A DNA stretch of 64,000 nt from Salvelinus alpinus (Eukaryota > Chordata > Actinopteri > Salmoniformes > Salmonidae), in assembly GCF_045679555.1 (NCBI RefSeq), contig NC_092120.1:9661805-9725804 (forward strand), given 5' to 3'. The notes below the pieces were generated by a model, which saw nothing but the letters and a program-made list of their open reading frames with translations, was not told the DNA's origin and ran no database searches. Positions 63,263 through 64,000 of the stretch are shown here, one piece after another (within the stretch, counting starts at the first letter, position 1; each line of letters begins with the position of its first letter). The translations under genes were made by a program, and so were the position numbers.

Positions 63263-64000
63263 CACACAGGTACGGTAGGTGACACACTTTCTGTATGTTT
63301 ATGTACTTCAGTGGTACTGTCAGGTAGACAACAGGGGAAATGTAGTTTCATGTTTTCAATTCCAGGAGACAATCTCCCCTGAATGCTTTCTTTCCTTCCA
63401 TACATCAGGGGGATGGGGTTCAATGAGAGGTTTGAATAGGTAGACTACTGATTATTGTAGATATAGGTGTGTAGAGACGTGTCAACCTACATATTCATTA
63501 AACACATTGAATTAACTTTCTAAGAAAACACATCAATCATGTAATGTTGAAGATACTGTATATATTTAATTCAAGTAATTTACTGTTTTTACGGTATTTT
63601 TTGTTGTTGTCCCTTCCCTACTTCTCTTTCCTCCAGAAGCTCCAGTCAATTGGGTAAGAAGACCATCTGAAATGGCCTTATGAAGTAATATGCATGGGAG
63701 CAATGACAATTCTGTACAAATGGTCCAATTATCTCTGAAGTATCTGAATGAAGACCGTGGCTTTGGCTCACTGATTGTAATTTCAACCTGTATTTATTCA
63801 AATCAAATCACATTTATTTATAAAGCCCTTTTTACCTCAGCCGATGTCACAAAGTGCTATACAGAAACCCAGCCTAAAACTCCAAACAGCAAGCAATGCA
63901 GATGTCCTAATGTTATTTTATTCCTAATGCTTTTACCAGTGGAGGCTGCTGAGGGGAGGATGGCTCATAATAATAGCTGGAATGGAGTCGATGTAATGGT
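63263..64000. other. Mucin 3' UTR, then dispersed repeats
   Basis: The presumed 3' UTR follows the stop codon. A small exon-like piece (AAGCTCCAGTCAATTG, 63637-63653, between AG and GT) could be a spliced UTR segment. At 63801-63895 lies a fragment (CAAATCACATTTATTTATAA, GTCACAAAGTGCTATACAGA) of an abundant salmonid repeat. At 63940-64000 another repeat (AGTGGAGGCTGCTGAGGGGA) runs off the window. Confidence 0.5.

Noticed and set aside
1-64000. CRISPR arrays, phage or bacterial defence systems
   Set aside because: The tandem repeats present have no spacer structure, and the gene content is vertebrate.

Overview
The window is nuclear DNA from a vertebrate, almost certainly a salmonid fish (trout, salmon or charr). 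It carries split vertebrate genes with GT-AG introns, (CA)n microsatellites, and a dense load of repeats that I recognise as typical of salmonids: several Tc1-like transposon families, hAT-like elements, an L2-type LINE, a tRNA-derived SINE and solo LTR-like elements. No bacterial, organellar or CRISPR features are present.

Layout. 1-13.4 kb: no protein gene recognised; repeats, including five exact copies of a 37-bp minisatellite, a broken Tc1 element carrying a solo LTR, and a perfect 52-bp-arm palindrome at 8056-8163. 13,411-24,455 (minus): complete THBS3 (thrombospondin-3) in 22 coding exons, 955 aa, fully in frame. 24.5-34 kb: intergenic, with an L2 LINE (25.7-29.1 kb) and two Tc1-like relics. 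34,417-53,056 (minus): a metaxin-1 (MTX1) gene with all eight expected coding exons but at least four disabling lesions, so I call it a pseudogene. Its roughly 13.5-kb first intron holds a nested stack of transposons and one Tc1 copy with an unbroken 340-aa transposase. 54,800-56,265 (minus): an intact two-Ig-domain membrane receptor of 300 aa with one cytoplasmic ITIM. 58,022-63,262 (plus): an intact 540-aa mucin-like membrane protein with signal peptide, SEA domain, fourteen 15-residue repeats, a MUC1-like transmembrane start and a short tail.

How the parts relate. MUC1, THBS3 and MTX1 are neighbours in mammals (human 1q22), so the window is a fish counterpart of that block. The arrangement differs: THBS3 and MTX1 point the same way about 28.6 kb apart instead of diverging from a shared promoter, and the mucin gene lies beyond MTX1. 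The decayed MTX1 is what would be expected of one of two copies left by the salmonid whole-genome duplication. The mucin gene is the most interesting object: it sits at the MUC1 locus and shares the MUC1 membrane-entry motif, but its repeat array lies between the SEA domain and the membrane rather than outside the SEA domain.

All exon borders were read by eye from splice consensus and family similarity. Summed coding lengths of THBS3 (2868 nt), the Ig receptor (903 nt) and the mucin (1623 nt) are each divisible by three, which supports the models.
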